A stretch of 64,000 nucleotides of DNA from Streptomyces sp. HUAS ZL42. GTDB lineage: Bacteria; Actinomycetota; Actinomycetes; Streptomycetales; Streptomycetaceae. Below the pieces are notes generated by a model. It was not told the DNA's origin. It was given only the letters and a program-made list of their open reading frames with translations, and made no database searches. A program made the position numbers and the translations under genes. The stretch is from positions 8,033,001-8,097,000 of the forward strand of contig NZ_CP160403.1 in assembly GCF_040782645.1 (NCBI RefSeq), given 5' to 3'. This document shows, in pieces, positions 44,363 through 52,970 of the stretch (its first letter is position 1; every line of letters begins with the position of its first letter).

Positions 44363-45778
44363 GTGAGCGACCAGTCCCGCCGCCGCACCACCGGCAAGCC
44401 CTACCGTCGGCCCAAGAAGGACCCCGTCCGCATCCTCGCCTTCGAGGCGCTGCGAGCCGTGGACGAGCGGGACGCGTACGCCAACCTCGTGCTGCCGCCG
44501 CTGCTGCGGAAGGCGCGCGAGAAGGGGGACTTCGACACCCGGGACGCGGCGCTCGCGACCGAACTCGTCTACGGGACGCTGCGGCTGCAGGGGACCTACG
44601 ACGCCGTCCTCTCCGCCTGTGTCGACCGGCCGTTGCGGGACGTCGACCCGCCCGTGCTGGACGTACTCAGCCTCGGTGCGCACCAGTTGCTCGGCACGCG
44701 GATCCCCAGCCACGCCGCCGTCTCCGCCACCGTCGAGCTGGCCCGCGTCGTGCTCGGCGACGGGCGCGCCAAGTTCGTCAACGCCGTGCTGCGGAAGGTC
44801 GCACAGGACGATCTCGACGGGTGGATCGAGAAGGTCGCGCCTCCCTACGACGAGGATCCCGAAGATCACCTTGCCGTCGTGCACTCGCATCCGCGCTGGG
44901 TCGTCTCCGCGCTGTGGGACTCCCTCGGCGGCGGACGGGCCGGGATCGAGGACCTGCTCGCGGCCGACAACGAGCGGCCCGAGGTGACGCTGGTCGCCCG
45001 GCCGGGGCGGGCGACGGCCGATGAGCTGCTGCGGGAGGAGGCCGCCGTCCCCGGACGCTGGTCGCCGTACGCCGTGCGGCTCACCGAGGGCGGCGAGCCC
45101 GGCGCCGTCGAGGCCGTACGGGAGGGCCGTGCGGGCGTGCAGGACGAAGGCAGCCAACTCGTCGCGCTCGCTCTTGCCAACGCGCCGCTCGAGGGGTCCG
45201 ACGCGAGGTGGCTCGACGGGTGCGCCGGGCCCGGAGGCAAGGCGGCGCTGCTCGGCGCGCTCGCCGCGGAGCGCGGCGCCTTCCTGCTCGCCTCCGAGAA
45301 GCAGCCGCACCGGGCGGGACTGGTGGCGAGGGCCCTGGACGGCAACCCCGGGCCCTATCAGGTCATCGCCGCCGACGGGACGCGGCCCCCGTGGCGTCCC
45401 GGCTCCTTCGACCGCGTGCTGATGGACGTGCCCTGCACCGGACTCGGCGCGCTGCGGCGACGGCCGGAGGCGCGGTGGCGGCGCAGACCGGAGGACCTCG
45501 ACGGGTTCGCACCGCTGCAGCGCGGGCTGCTGCGGACCGCCCTGGAGGCCGTACGGGTCGGGGGCGTGGTCGGTTACGCCACCTGCTCGCCCCACCTGGC
45601 CGAGACCCGCGCCGTGGTCGCCGACGTCCTCAAGCAGTTCCCGGAGGCAGAGCTGCTCGACGCCCGACCGCTACTCCCGGGCGTACCGGCTCTCGGTGAC
45701 GGCCCCGACGTACAGCTGTGGCCGCATCTGCACGGGACCGACGCGATGTATCTGGCGTTGCTCAGGAAGACGGCCTGA
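44363..45778 (+). CDS. rsmB: 16S rRNA (cytosine-5) methyltransferase, RsmB/Sun family
   Basis: The 471-residue SAM-dependent enzyme modifies a cytosine of 16S rRNA. The N-terminal NusB-like domain (about 25-150) binds RNA; the methyltransferase domain has DGCAGPGGKAALL (SAM), the Cys of MDVPCTGLGALRRRPEARW and the catalytic Cys in GYATCSPHLAETR. It is complete. It is also the last core gene before the transposon, whose end lies 12 nt past its stop codon, leaving the coding sequence untouched. Confidence 0.95.
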   Translation: MSDQSRRRTTGKPYRRPKKDPVRILAFEALRAVDERDAYANLVLPPLLRKAREKGDFDTRDAALATELVYGTLRLQGTYDAVLSACVDRPLRDVDPPVLDVLSLGAHQLLGTRIPSHAAVSATVELARVVLGDGRAKFVNAVLRKVAQDDLDGWIEKVAPPYDEDPEDHLAVVHSHPRWVVSALWDSLGGGRAGIEDLLAADNERPEVTLVARPGRATADELLREEAAVPGRWSPYAVRLTEGGEPGAVEAVREGRAGVQDEGSQLVALALANAPLEGSDARWLDGCAGPGGKAALLGALAAERGAFLLASEKQPHRAGLVARALDGNPGPYQVIAADGTRPPWRPGSFDRVLMDVPCTGLGALRRRPEARWRRRPEDLDGFAPLQRGLLRTALEAVRVGGVVGYATCSPHLAETRAVVADVLKQFPEAELLDARPLLPGVPALGDGPDVQLWPHLHGTDAMYLALLRKTA

Positions 45779-45790
45779 AGCTGATCGGGA

Positions 45791-45853
45791 TGTAGGTTCT
45801 CAGACTGAGTGACCAATTCTCATTTCAGTTGACCAATGTCTGACTAATTGGTC
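45791..45853 (+). repeat. Transposon end with three TnsB-site-like repeats
   Basis: TGACCAAT occurs at 45810-45817 and 45830-45837 (20-bp period), and the inverted GACCAAT at 45847-45853 (ATTGGTC on the + strand). Each is flanked by CTGAG/TCAG-like bases. Ordered transposase-binding repeats near a TGT terminus are typical of Tn7-family ends. The rest of the 228-nt stretch before tnsAB holds no gene. Confidence 0.65.
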
Positions 45854-46006
45854 TCTGAAGTGAGACGGATAGATGTTCGAACGCTAGCTCGTGCGTGTGG
45901 AAGCTGTAGTTCCCTCTGTACGGTTCGCTGCTCCTGTGTGACCTTCAAGGCGATTGGACTTGCGGCTGCTGCTGTGAGGTCATCGCTCCGTTTTGCGGGA
46001 GGTCAC

Positions 46007-49000
46007 ATGACGGTTTCCGTGAGTTCCGTCTCTGTGAAATTTCGTAGAAGTGACGGTGAGATCGTAGCGAGGGCTTGGCCGCATACGAGCATTGATGACC
46101 TGGCGCACCTGACTCCGTGGCGCACGTTCCGTTGGTATTACGGGCAGAAGCACTATTCGGGATTTTACTGGTCATCGACCATGCGCTCCCATGTGATCTA
46201 TGAATCACGCCTGGAGCTCACGCGCTTGATTTATGCCGACTTTGAACGAGGTGTCAGCTCGATATTTGCTCAGCCGTTTTTGATCACGGCGGAAATCGAG
46301 GGGAAGCTGAGGAGACATGTCCCAGACTTCTTGATTCTTCGAGACGGCATTGTTCCCTTGGTCGTGGACGTCAAGCCTCGCCATTTACTGACGCGGCCGA
46401 AGATCGGATTCTCGCTCGGCTGGGCGCGTTCAGTGGTGGAGTCTTGCGACTGGGAATTCCAGGCGTGGTGTGAGCCTCCGGAGGAGGAGCTGGCCAATCT
46501 CCGCTTCTTGGCCGGCTACCGGCGTGACTGGCTTTTCGCGGAAGAGATGCTGGAAGAAATACGCAGCAGTGATCTTCATGGAGCGACTTTGGGAGAGGCA
46601 TTCCGCTCCTTCCCCAGGTGGCCCGATGCGCTGGCGCGTGCAGGTGTCCTGCATCTGCTGTGGAAACAGGATCTGTCCACTGAACTGGGAGAAATCCTGT
46701 CCGAGCAGCATCTACTGCGCCAGGAGCCAGCCACAGTTGTGGGGGCGGGGATGAATACATTGCCCGAGCCAATCATGGACTCCGCGCATGACGAAACGAG
46801 GGCTGACCTGCCGGAGCGCGCCGTACATAGGAAAGCGGGAGGACGGATGAGTGGGGAAGGTGCGGTCCGTGTCGGGGTGGGGACGCGGTTTCAGTACGAC
46901 GGTGAAGTCGTCACCGTTGAGGAGATGTTCGGAGCCGCAGCAGGCAATGAAGTTCTCGTCAAGGATGGACGCGGCCGCAGGTTCAGGCTGTCCCTGAGGG
47001 AAGTTCTGGCCTCGGGTCGGGCCCGCGTCATTGCAGAGAAGCCCGGACCTTCGTCTGACGACCCGGGTGAGACCGCTTCCGTCATCCTTTCTCAGCTCGA
47101 AGACAGCGAGCTGGAGAAGGTCCGTGAGCGAGCCGCACATCTCAATGAGGTGATCTGTGGATTTCGGTCCGGCACGCCGGAGTTGGCCGCGCCGGGGGAA
47201 CCCCGCTCGCTGTACGCACCGGGAACACCGAAGATGGCTCGCTATCAAGCCAAGGCAGAAGAGCTAGGGGTGAGCCTGCGCACGCTTACTCGATGGGTTG
47301 GAGCCTTTCGGCTTGAGCGAGAAGCCGCCCTGACGCGTGACCGGTCGGAGGGGCCAGTCGACGCGGGAGGTGTGGGGCGGGCCGATCCACGGTGGGTGGA
47401 GATGGCTTTGGAAATCATGGAAGAGCACGGTGAGGACTCAACACCGAGCCGAGGAGCCGTCATCCGCAGTGTGCGCCCCCGTTTGGATGCCCGCTACGGC
47501 AAGAACGAGGTGCCGGTTCCTTCGCGGCCAACGGCGTACCGGTGGCTAAGTGAGTTGGAGAAGCGTCGGCCGACTTTCCGGCTGAGCGCCAAGAGGAATC
47601 GGGACATTGCGGCCCGCCCGACCGGCGTACACGGAAAGTTGCGGCCGACACGGCCGGGCGAGTACTTGCTGATGGACACCAACCGGCTGGACGTCTTCGC
47701 GCTGGACCCGATGACACTCCGGTGGGTGCAGCCGGAGTTGACTGTTGCTATGGACTGGTACGACCGCTGTATCACAGGGCTGCGGCTAACGCCGGTATCC
47801 ACCAAGTCCGTCGATGTCGCGGCAACACTGTTTCAGACCTACCGCCCTCGCCCGGCCGGGAAGGACTGGCCGAGCCATGCGGTCTGGCCTGACCACGGCG
47901 TCCCTCGCGCGGTCTTGTTGGATCGGGACGCGCTTGAAGGCCCGATCGCGGACGCTGCTGCCCGGGTCACCGGTCAGGGAGCGGCAGGGCCAGCGCTTGT
48001 CCCGGAGACTCTTGTGGTCGACCACGGCAAGGTCTACGTCTCCGAGCACATCACCAGCGTATGCCAACGCTTGGGACTCTCCATTCAGCCAGCCCGTTTG
48101 CGTACGGGGCGTGACAAGGGACCTATTGAAAGGTTCTTTCGTACGCTGCGGGAAGGGCTACTGGAGACGCTCCCCGGATATAAGGGCCCGGACGTCCATG
48201 CGCGGGGGGTGAACCCGGAGGGAGAAGCCTACTTCTTCCTGAACGAACTGGAGGCGATCATCCGGGAGTGGGTTGCCGCGGTCTACCATCACCGCCCCCA
48301 CGATGGCCTGGTCGATCCACGTGTACCTGGACTGAGGCTGTCTCCAGCCGCCATGTTCGACCACGGCATCGCCCGCGCCGGCTACATCGAGGTCCCCCGC
48401 GATCCAGACCTGGGATTCGAGTTCCTCAAGACCGAGTGGAAGCCGATCCATCACTACGGCGTCGAAACTCGCCAGTGCCGCTACAACGGACCAGGCCTGA
48501 ACGGCTTGCGCAATCAGACGAGTCCCTATACCGCACCGCGCGCAAAGGGCGGCTGGCCCATCCAGGTCGACCCCGACGACATCACACGCGTCTACTTCCG
48601 TCGCCCCGATACGCGCAAGTGGCACACGCTGACCTGGGAGCATGCGCCATCCATGAAGTTTCCGGTCAGTGAAGATGCATTGGAACTGGCCCGGCGAATG
48701 GCCGCACACAAGTACCGCCACCCTGACGACGAGACTGCGTTGGCGGAGCTGCTGGAGCGCTGGAATCTCGGTTTGGGCATGACCAGGACCGAGCGGCGTA
48801 TCGCCTTGCGGATGGCGCGCGAACAGTCGGCCATCGAGCTGCCGTCCACCGATGCCGCCGACGAGGTCGCCGCATTGGCGTCCGTGGCGCGGGCGCTAAC
48901 CCCCGATTCCGTGGTGGCCGAGGGCGAAGAGGACCCCGAAACTGAGCCGTATGAGGGGCAAGTGCCGGGTGATGACGATGATGACGACGAACTCGATGGT

Positions 49001-49066
49001 CCGGGCCGGAGCTCCGACGGTCCCGACGATGACGACTTCTACGCGGATGCTCTGGAGGACGCATGA
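46007..49066 (+). CDS. TnsA-TnsB fusion: endonuclease plus DDE transposase
   Basis: 1019 residues. Residues 1-230 are a TnsA-like PD-(D/E)xK nuclease: E66, D107 (VPDFLIL) and D121-V-K123. From 281 to the end is a TnsB/Mu-type transposase: helix-turn-helix region (about 405-440), integrase core with D557 (LLMDTNR), D672 (VVDHGK) and E708 (GPIERFFRTL), a Mu C-terminal barrel and an acidic tail that could contact TnsC. In most elements these are two genes. The ATG at 46007 has GGGAGG five nt before it; the frame extends upstream without homology. A second start, ATG 46847 with GGGAGG four nt ahead, would yield TnsB alone. Codon 127 is TTA. Confidence 0.88.
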   Translation: MTVSVSSVSVKFRRSDGEIVARAWPHTSIDDLAHLTPWRTFRWYYGQKHYSGFYWSSTMRSHVIYESRLELTRLIYADFERGVSSIFAQPFLITAEIEGKLRRHVPDFLILRDGIVPLVVDVKPRHLLTRPKIGFSLGWARSVVESCDWEFQAWCEPPEEELANLRFLAGYRRDWLFAEEMLEEIRSSDLHGATLGEAFRSFPRWPDALARAGVLHLLWKQDLSTELGEILSEQHLLRQEPATVVGAGMNTLPEPIMDSAHDETRADLPERAVHRKAGGRMSGEGAVRVGVGTRFQYDGEVVTVEEMFGAAAGNEVLVKDGRGRRFRLSLREVLASGRARVIAEKPGPSSDDPGETASVILSQLEDSELEKVRERAAHLNEVICGFRSGTPELAAPGEPRSLYAPGTPKMARYQAKAEELGVSLRTLTRWVGAFRLEREAALTRDRSEGPVDAGGVGRADPRWVEMALEIMEEHGEDSTPSRGAVIRSVRPRLDARYGKNEVPVPSRPTAYRWLSELEKRRPTFRLSAKRNRDIAARPTGVHGKLRPTRPGEYLLMDTNRLDVFALDPMTLRWVQPELTVAMDWYDRCITGLRLTPVSTKSVDVAATLFQTYRPRPAGKDWPSHAVWPDHGVPRAVLLDRDALEGPIADAAARVTGQGAAGPALVPETLVVDHGKVYVSEHITSVCQRLGLSIQPARLRTGRDKGPIERFFRTLREGLLETLPGYKGPDVHARGVNPEGEAYFFLNELEAIIREWVAAVYHHRPHDGLVDPRVPGLRLSPAAMFDHGIARAGYIEVPRDPDLGFEFLKTEWKPIHHYGVETRQCRYNGPGLNGLRNQTSPYTAPRAKGGWPIQVDPDDITRVYFRRPDTRKWHTLTWEHAPSMKFPVSEDALELARRMAAHKYRHPDDETALAELLERWNLGLGMTRTERRIALRMAREQSAIELPSTDAADEVAALASVARALTPDSVVAEGEEDPETEPYEGQVPGDDDDDDELDGPGRSSDGPDDDDFYADALEDA

Positions 49067-50211
49067 CCGAAGAGACGCCGCCCCCGGGGCGCCCACCGCT
49101 CGACAACCTGACGCTCTCCCGTAAAGAAGGTTTCCGTCAGCTGGCCTTGGCGCCACCACGTGTTCAGCCTGACGAGCTGACAGTCAAAGAGCTCGCTGCA
49201 TTGAACAGCACGGCACGCGCGGCCTACGACCGACAGCGGCGGGACTGGCACGCAAATCTCGGACCTATCAGGACTCCACAACTTGCTGCACTGCAAGAAC
49301 ACTTGTGGGACATCGTCGACAGTAATGTCCAAGATGGCGACAAGGTCAAAGGTGCGGTCGCGGTCGACGCTTTTCCGGGTCTGGGGAAGACCACAGCAGT
49401 ACTTCATTTCGCGCAGAAGTTTCATCTCAGAGAGGTCGCGGAAGAAGGCGAGTTCACTCAGGCGGGGCACGAGAGGTGGCCGGTATGCCGAGTGGGGCTC
49501 ACCAGTAACATCGGTATGAAGGACTTCAATCGCGCCATCTTGGAGTTCTTCGATCATCCAGCTCGTTTCAGGGGAACATCCGCCGAGTTTCTGCAAAGGG
49601 CGTTGGACTGCGTCCTTGACTGTGAGACAAAGATCCTGATCGTCGACGATCTGCACTTTTTGAAGTGGTCGGACCGTAACGGTCGGGAAGTCAGCAACCA
49701 CTTCAAGCACATCGCCAATGAGTTCCCCGTCACCTTGATCTTTGTAGGCGTGGAGCTGGAGAGCCGTGGCCTGTACTCCGAGACGGACGAATGTGGTGAC
49801 GTCACCCTCGCCCAGACCGCTCGACGCACGACGCCTCTATCGATGGAGCGGTTCTTGATGGACGACGACAAGTGTCGGCGTGACTGGCGGAACCTTTTGC
49901 TGTGGTTGGAGAAGCGCATTGTGCTGGCTGGGAAGTTCCCCGGCATGCTTGCCGACGATTTGTCGGACCATTTCTACGCCCGCACCAAAGGGCACATCGG
50001 CTCGCTCATGACATTGGTCAACCGCGGTTGTCAGCGGGCTGTGCGGACGGGGACTGAACGACTCGACGAAGAGCTCCTGAACAGCGTCAAAATCGACGCT
50101 GCGGCCGAGAAGGCACGCGAGCAGCTCGAGGCTTCCCTGCGAGCCAGGCGCTGGACCTCGAAGACGAGCGAGGCCCACACCACAACCACCAGGAAAGGCG
50201 GCAGCGGATGA
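49063..50211 (+). CDS. TnsC/TniB-type AAA+ ATPase of transposition
   Basis: This 382-residue ATPase links target selection to the transposase. Walker A is FPGLGKTT (104-111), Walker B is KILIVDDLHFL (190-200); a conserved R-rich region follows. The N-terminal 70 residues, rich in Pro and charged residues, may contact TnsB. The ATG overlaps the tnsAB stop by four bases and the end overlaps tniQ, so the three proteins are made together. Confidence 0.88.
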   Translation: MTEETPPPGRPPLDNLTLSRKEGFRQLALAPPRVQPDELTVKELAALNSTARAAYDRQRRDWHANLGPIRTPQLAALQEHLWDIVDSNVQDGDKVKGAVAVDAFPGLGKTTAVLHFAQKFHLREVAEEGEFTQAGHERWPVCRVGLTSNIGMKDFNRAILEFFDHPARFRGTSAEFLQRALDCVLDCETKILIVDDLHFLKWSDRNGREVSNHFKHIANEFPVTLIFVGVELESRGLYSETDECGDVTLAQTARRTTPLSMERFLMDDDKCRRDWRNLLLWLEKRIVLAGKFPGMLADDLSDHFYARTKGHIGSLMTLVNRGCQRAVRTGTERLDEELLNSVKIDAAAEKAREQLEASLRARRWTSKTSEAHTTTTRKGGSG

Positions 50212-52523
50212 ATTCGGCCCGCACGTTTCCGCTACGGATCGAACCCGTGGAAGGCGAAGGGCTGGACAGTTGGCTTGAGGCTGTGGCCTGCCGCAGCAGG
50301 GCCCCCCTCACGCAGGTCGCTGCGGCTCTGGGGCTGAGTGGCGCAGCGCCCCATAAGCCCCTGGTGATTCCGCCGTGGACCATCGCCCTGACTCCTGCAG
50401 AGCGCAGCCACCTCGCCCTGGTCACCGGTATCGAATCCGGAACGTTGCACCGCATGACGTTGGCGCGATGGCACGGAAGAGCCCTCTTTGTCGACTTACG
50501 TCGTCGCCGCGTCGACCGGCGGCGACTGTGGGGGCGGGCGTCCGGTTCTCGCTTCTGTCCCGCGTGCCTGAAGGAATCCGACGGCCGCTGGCAGCTGTCT
50601 TGGCGCCTGGCCTTCACTTTCGCGTGTATCCGCCATCGCATGCTTCTGGTGGATACCTGCCCCTCCTGCGGAGAGATTCCGCGCAGTCGGGGCAACTACG
50701 GTGGAACCACGCCCGTTTTAGGGGTCTGTCCCACGAAGTCGAGAGACTTTCCCTGGGAGCGATGCCAACAAGACCTCTCCGAAGCAGCTGCCCCGCCGCT
50801 AGTGGCGGACAGTCCCCTGCTCCTGGCGCAGCAAATGTTGACCGAACTGATCGTCAGTGCGCCGGACACGACAACGGACTTCACGGGCGTCTATGGCAGG
50901 GCACCTGTAGCTATCGCTCAGGTTCTGGCCGACATAAGGACTTTCGCCTCACGCGTGCTGGCGCTCGCACACGACGACGACCTCAGGCGTTGGGGAACCG
51001 GCGAACTTGTGCGCCGGTGCAACACGTACCGCCAAGCGCCACTCACCAGCTACCGAGGCCGCCGAGAAGCGCACACACGAGGATCGTGGGTGGCCCCGAC
51101 CGACGCCGCAGCAACCGGGATCGCCCTGACGGCGGCCTTGGACGGCCTGAGCGGAGCAGACCCGCAGGCCGTTGTGGATCGCATCGCGTGGCTCACCGAT
51201 CGGCTGGAAGCGAAAGGAGGAGGTGTCGCACACTGCGACATCGAGAAGTGGAGCTCGCAGGTCTCACCCGGCTTCGTCGCCATCGTTCTGGGAGCCGTGC
51301 ACCGAAGCCAAGGGCGGCGGGCTGTGCGACTGCACTACCGAACCACTACAGGGCGACCACAACGTCCAGCCAGAGGACTCCAATTGCCGCGAGCCCGGGC
51401 CCGGAAAACACCGGCGAACCTGTGGGACACCTGGACCCTGCGGATGATGCCGACTACCAGCAGCGGAAGCCTGCGCTGGAGCACAGTCCAACAGGCTCTC
51501 GCGGTCAGCACGCTGCAGGTCGGAGCCTGGATCAACCTGCCCCAGGCGCTGGTTCTGCTGGGCAACAGCCTTCCAACGAAGACCGTATCCCGAACGTTGG
51601 AGACGCTCCACACACATGAGGCCGGCGTTGAGATCTTGCGCGCCATGACTCTGCTGGCCGACATCCTCGACCAAGAAGGCTCCCCTATCAACTATGCGCG
51701 GCGCCGCAAGGTGTTTGGGTATCAGTCCCAATTCATCGGGCCAGAACATTGGGCCGAAATTCAAAGGAAGTCGGGCCGCCAGCGCCAAACGCCATCGCAT
51801 GTGTACCATGCTAACCGTTGGATCTACCAACGACTCACCGGCAATCCCGTGCGCTTGATGCCAGTGCCATCGAGCTGGAATGCCGACGACAAGCCCAAGC
51901 GGTACCCGCAGTTCACATTTGACCTGAACCCGTTCGAGGTCGATGAACTCACCCTGCACTGCCAAAACATTCTGTCCGACGAATCCATCGCAGAACCTCT
52001 CTCGTGGGAACCAGATATTCCGGCGGATGCATTGGACTCTATGAGTCTTCCAGGAACATCACTTGAAAGTATCCATTATTCGAAGGTTCACGATGTTATC
52101 TTGGCCGGCGCTTTGAGCGCTTCCGCGGCTGCCAAAGTTCTCAACACTAGTGCAGCGCACATTCGCTGCATCATTGGCAGGCACCCGCTCAGCGGGCAGG
52201 AGGTCCTCGAAGATCGCAGTGAGGAATGGCGTCGATTGTATCTGGCTGGTCATTCTATCAATGACATCGGCCGGATGACGGGAGGAGGTCACCAAGTCAT
52301 TGCGAAGGAGCTGCGGAGAATGGGAGTCGAGATTCGAGCGCGAGCGCCGAAGCAGCAATATCAGCACCTTACCCAGGAGGTCATTCACCGCTATATCCAA
52401 CTTGAGCAGTCGCTTCAGGACATCGCGGACGAGACAGGCATGTGCCGGGCCACGGTACGCAACATTCTGAAACGCGAGGGCGTCTCGCGGCGACGGTGCG
52501 GACGCCGCCCTCTGTCAACGTGA
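50208..52523 (+). CDS. TniQ/TnsD-family target selector, long form
   Basis: The 771-residue protein has an N-terminal TniQ domain with zinc ligands C117, C120, C140, H143, C151 and C154. The C-terminal part carries at least three helix-turn-helix-like segments: LSASAAAKVLNTSAAHIRCI (about 635), SINDIGRMTGGGHQVIAKEL (about 682) and SLQDIADETGMCRATVRNIL (about 730). That is the build of a TnsD that reads a fixed chromosomal site rather than a short CRISPR-type TniQ. Codons 97 and 171 are TTA. The likely site is the rsmB 3' end (inference). Confidence 0.85.
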   Translation: MNSARTFPLRIEPVEGEGLDSWLEAVACRSRAPLTQVAAALGLSGAAPHKPLVIPPWTIALTPAERSHLALVTGIESGTLHRMTLARWHGRALFVDLRRRRVDRRRLWGRASGSRFCPACLKESDGRWQLSWRLAFTFACIRHRMLLVDTCPSCGEIPRSRGNYGGTTPVLGVCPTKSRDFPWERCQQDLSEAAAPPLVADSPLLLAQQMLTELIVSAPDTTTDFTGVYGRAPVAIAQVLADIRTFASRVLALAHDDDLRRWGTGELVRRCNTYRQAPLTSYRGRREAHTRGSWVAPTDAAATGIALTAALDGLSGADPQAVVDRIAWLTDRLEAKGGGVAHCDIEKWSSQVSPGFVAIVLGAVHRSQGRRAVRLHYRTTTGRPQRPARGLQLPRARARKTPANLWDTWTLRMMPTTSSGSLRWSTVQQALAVSTLQVGAWINLPQALVLLGNSLPTKTVSRTLETLHTHEAGVEILRAMTLLADILDQEGSPINYARRRKVFGYQSQFIGPEHWAEIQRKSGRQRQTPSHVYHANRWIYQRLTGNPVRLMPVPSSWNADDKPKRYPQFTFDLNPFEVDELTLHCQNILSDESIAEPLSWEPDIPADALDSMSLPGTSLESIHYSKVHDVILAGALSASAAAKVLNTSAAHIRCIIGRHPLSGQEVLEDRSEEWRRLYLAGHSINDIGRMTGGGHQVIAKELRRMGVEIRARAPKQQYQHLTQEVIHRYIQLEQSLQDIADETGMCRATVRNILKREGVSRRRCGRRPLST

Positions 52524-52527
52524 GTGT

Positions 52528-52779
52528 GTGCTTCAGTCAGCGCGGCACATCGCCCCACTACTCCACAGGAGTGATCACCCTGCGCTGGACTGGATCTTTT
52601 TCCGAATCTCCACGCGGCAGAAGGATCCCGACGAGGCAATGGGCGAACTCAGCGTTGCCGCGCGCTTCTGGTCGGTGACCCTCGTCCTCCGCGAGGATGA
52701 CGTCCAACGAGCCAACGAGCTCTACACAGACGCACTCGCCATCTGTGATTGTGATTGGTCGGCATGCTCGGGACTGTAG
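52528..52779 (+). CDS. Possible short gene after tniQ, unrecognised
   Basis: An 83-codon GTG frame starts five nt after the tniQ stop. The middle (PDEAMGELSVAARFWSVTLV) has protein-like composition and high third-position GC, but there is no ribosome-binding site and no family is recognised. It may be the end of a broken gene. From 52780 to 52970 I see no gene; the stretch is relatively AT-rich. Confidence 0.3.
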   Translation: MLQSARHIAPLLHRSDHPALDWIFFRISTRQKDPDEAMGELSVAARFWSVTLVLREDDVQRANELYTDALAICDCDWSACSGL

Positions 52780-52970
52780 AAGTTGTCCGCTCGATTGCAG
52801 TGTGGTGAGTGGCTCAACGAAAGCGGTTAGACTTCCCGCGTCAGACCAGATTTGGAATCAGTGCTTGCTTCAGAGCGAAATTTCCACACCATGGAAAGCG
52901 TGCCGGGAAAATTCTCTCCTGTCTACCGGAGCGGCTCACCGGAACAAAGAGAGGGCCGGCATCCTCCTGA

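Larger units (their letters stand above)
45791..52523 (+). mobile_element. Tn7-like transposon, transposition genes and tnsA-side end; far end not located
   Basis: The element starts with TGTAGGTTCT, 12 nt after rsmB, and carries tnsAB, tnsC and tniQ, all reading inward from that end, as Tn7 does beside glmS. The DNA is visibly more AT-rich than the flanking core and carries TTA codons absent from most housekeeping genes. A candidate 5-bp target duplication at the near side is CGGGA (45786-45790). I found no matching far end; genes up to about 57.5 kb could be cargo. Confidence 0.8.

Noticed and set aside
45848..46006. An upstream extension of TnsAB (53 more residues)
   Set aside because: The extension is Cys-rich and unlike TnsA, overlaps the transposon end repeats, and lacks a ribosome-binding site, while ATG 46007 has GGGAGG at good spacing.
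52737..52800. ATTGGTC at 52752 with a nearby CTGTAG as the transposon right end
   Set aside because: Only a single 7-bp match, no second repeat at the expected 20-bp spacing, and no ACA terminus with the target duplication.
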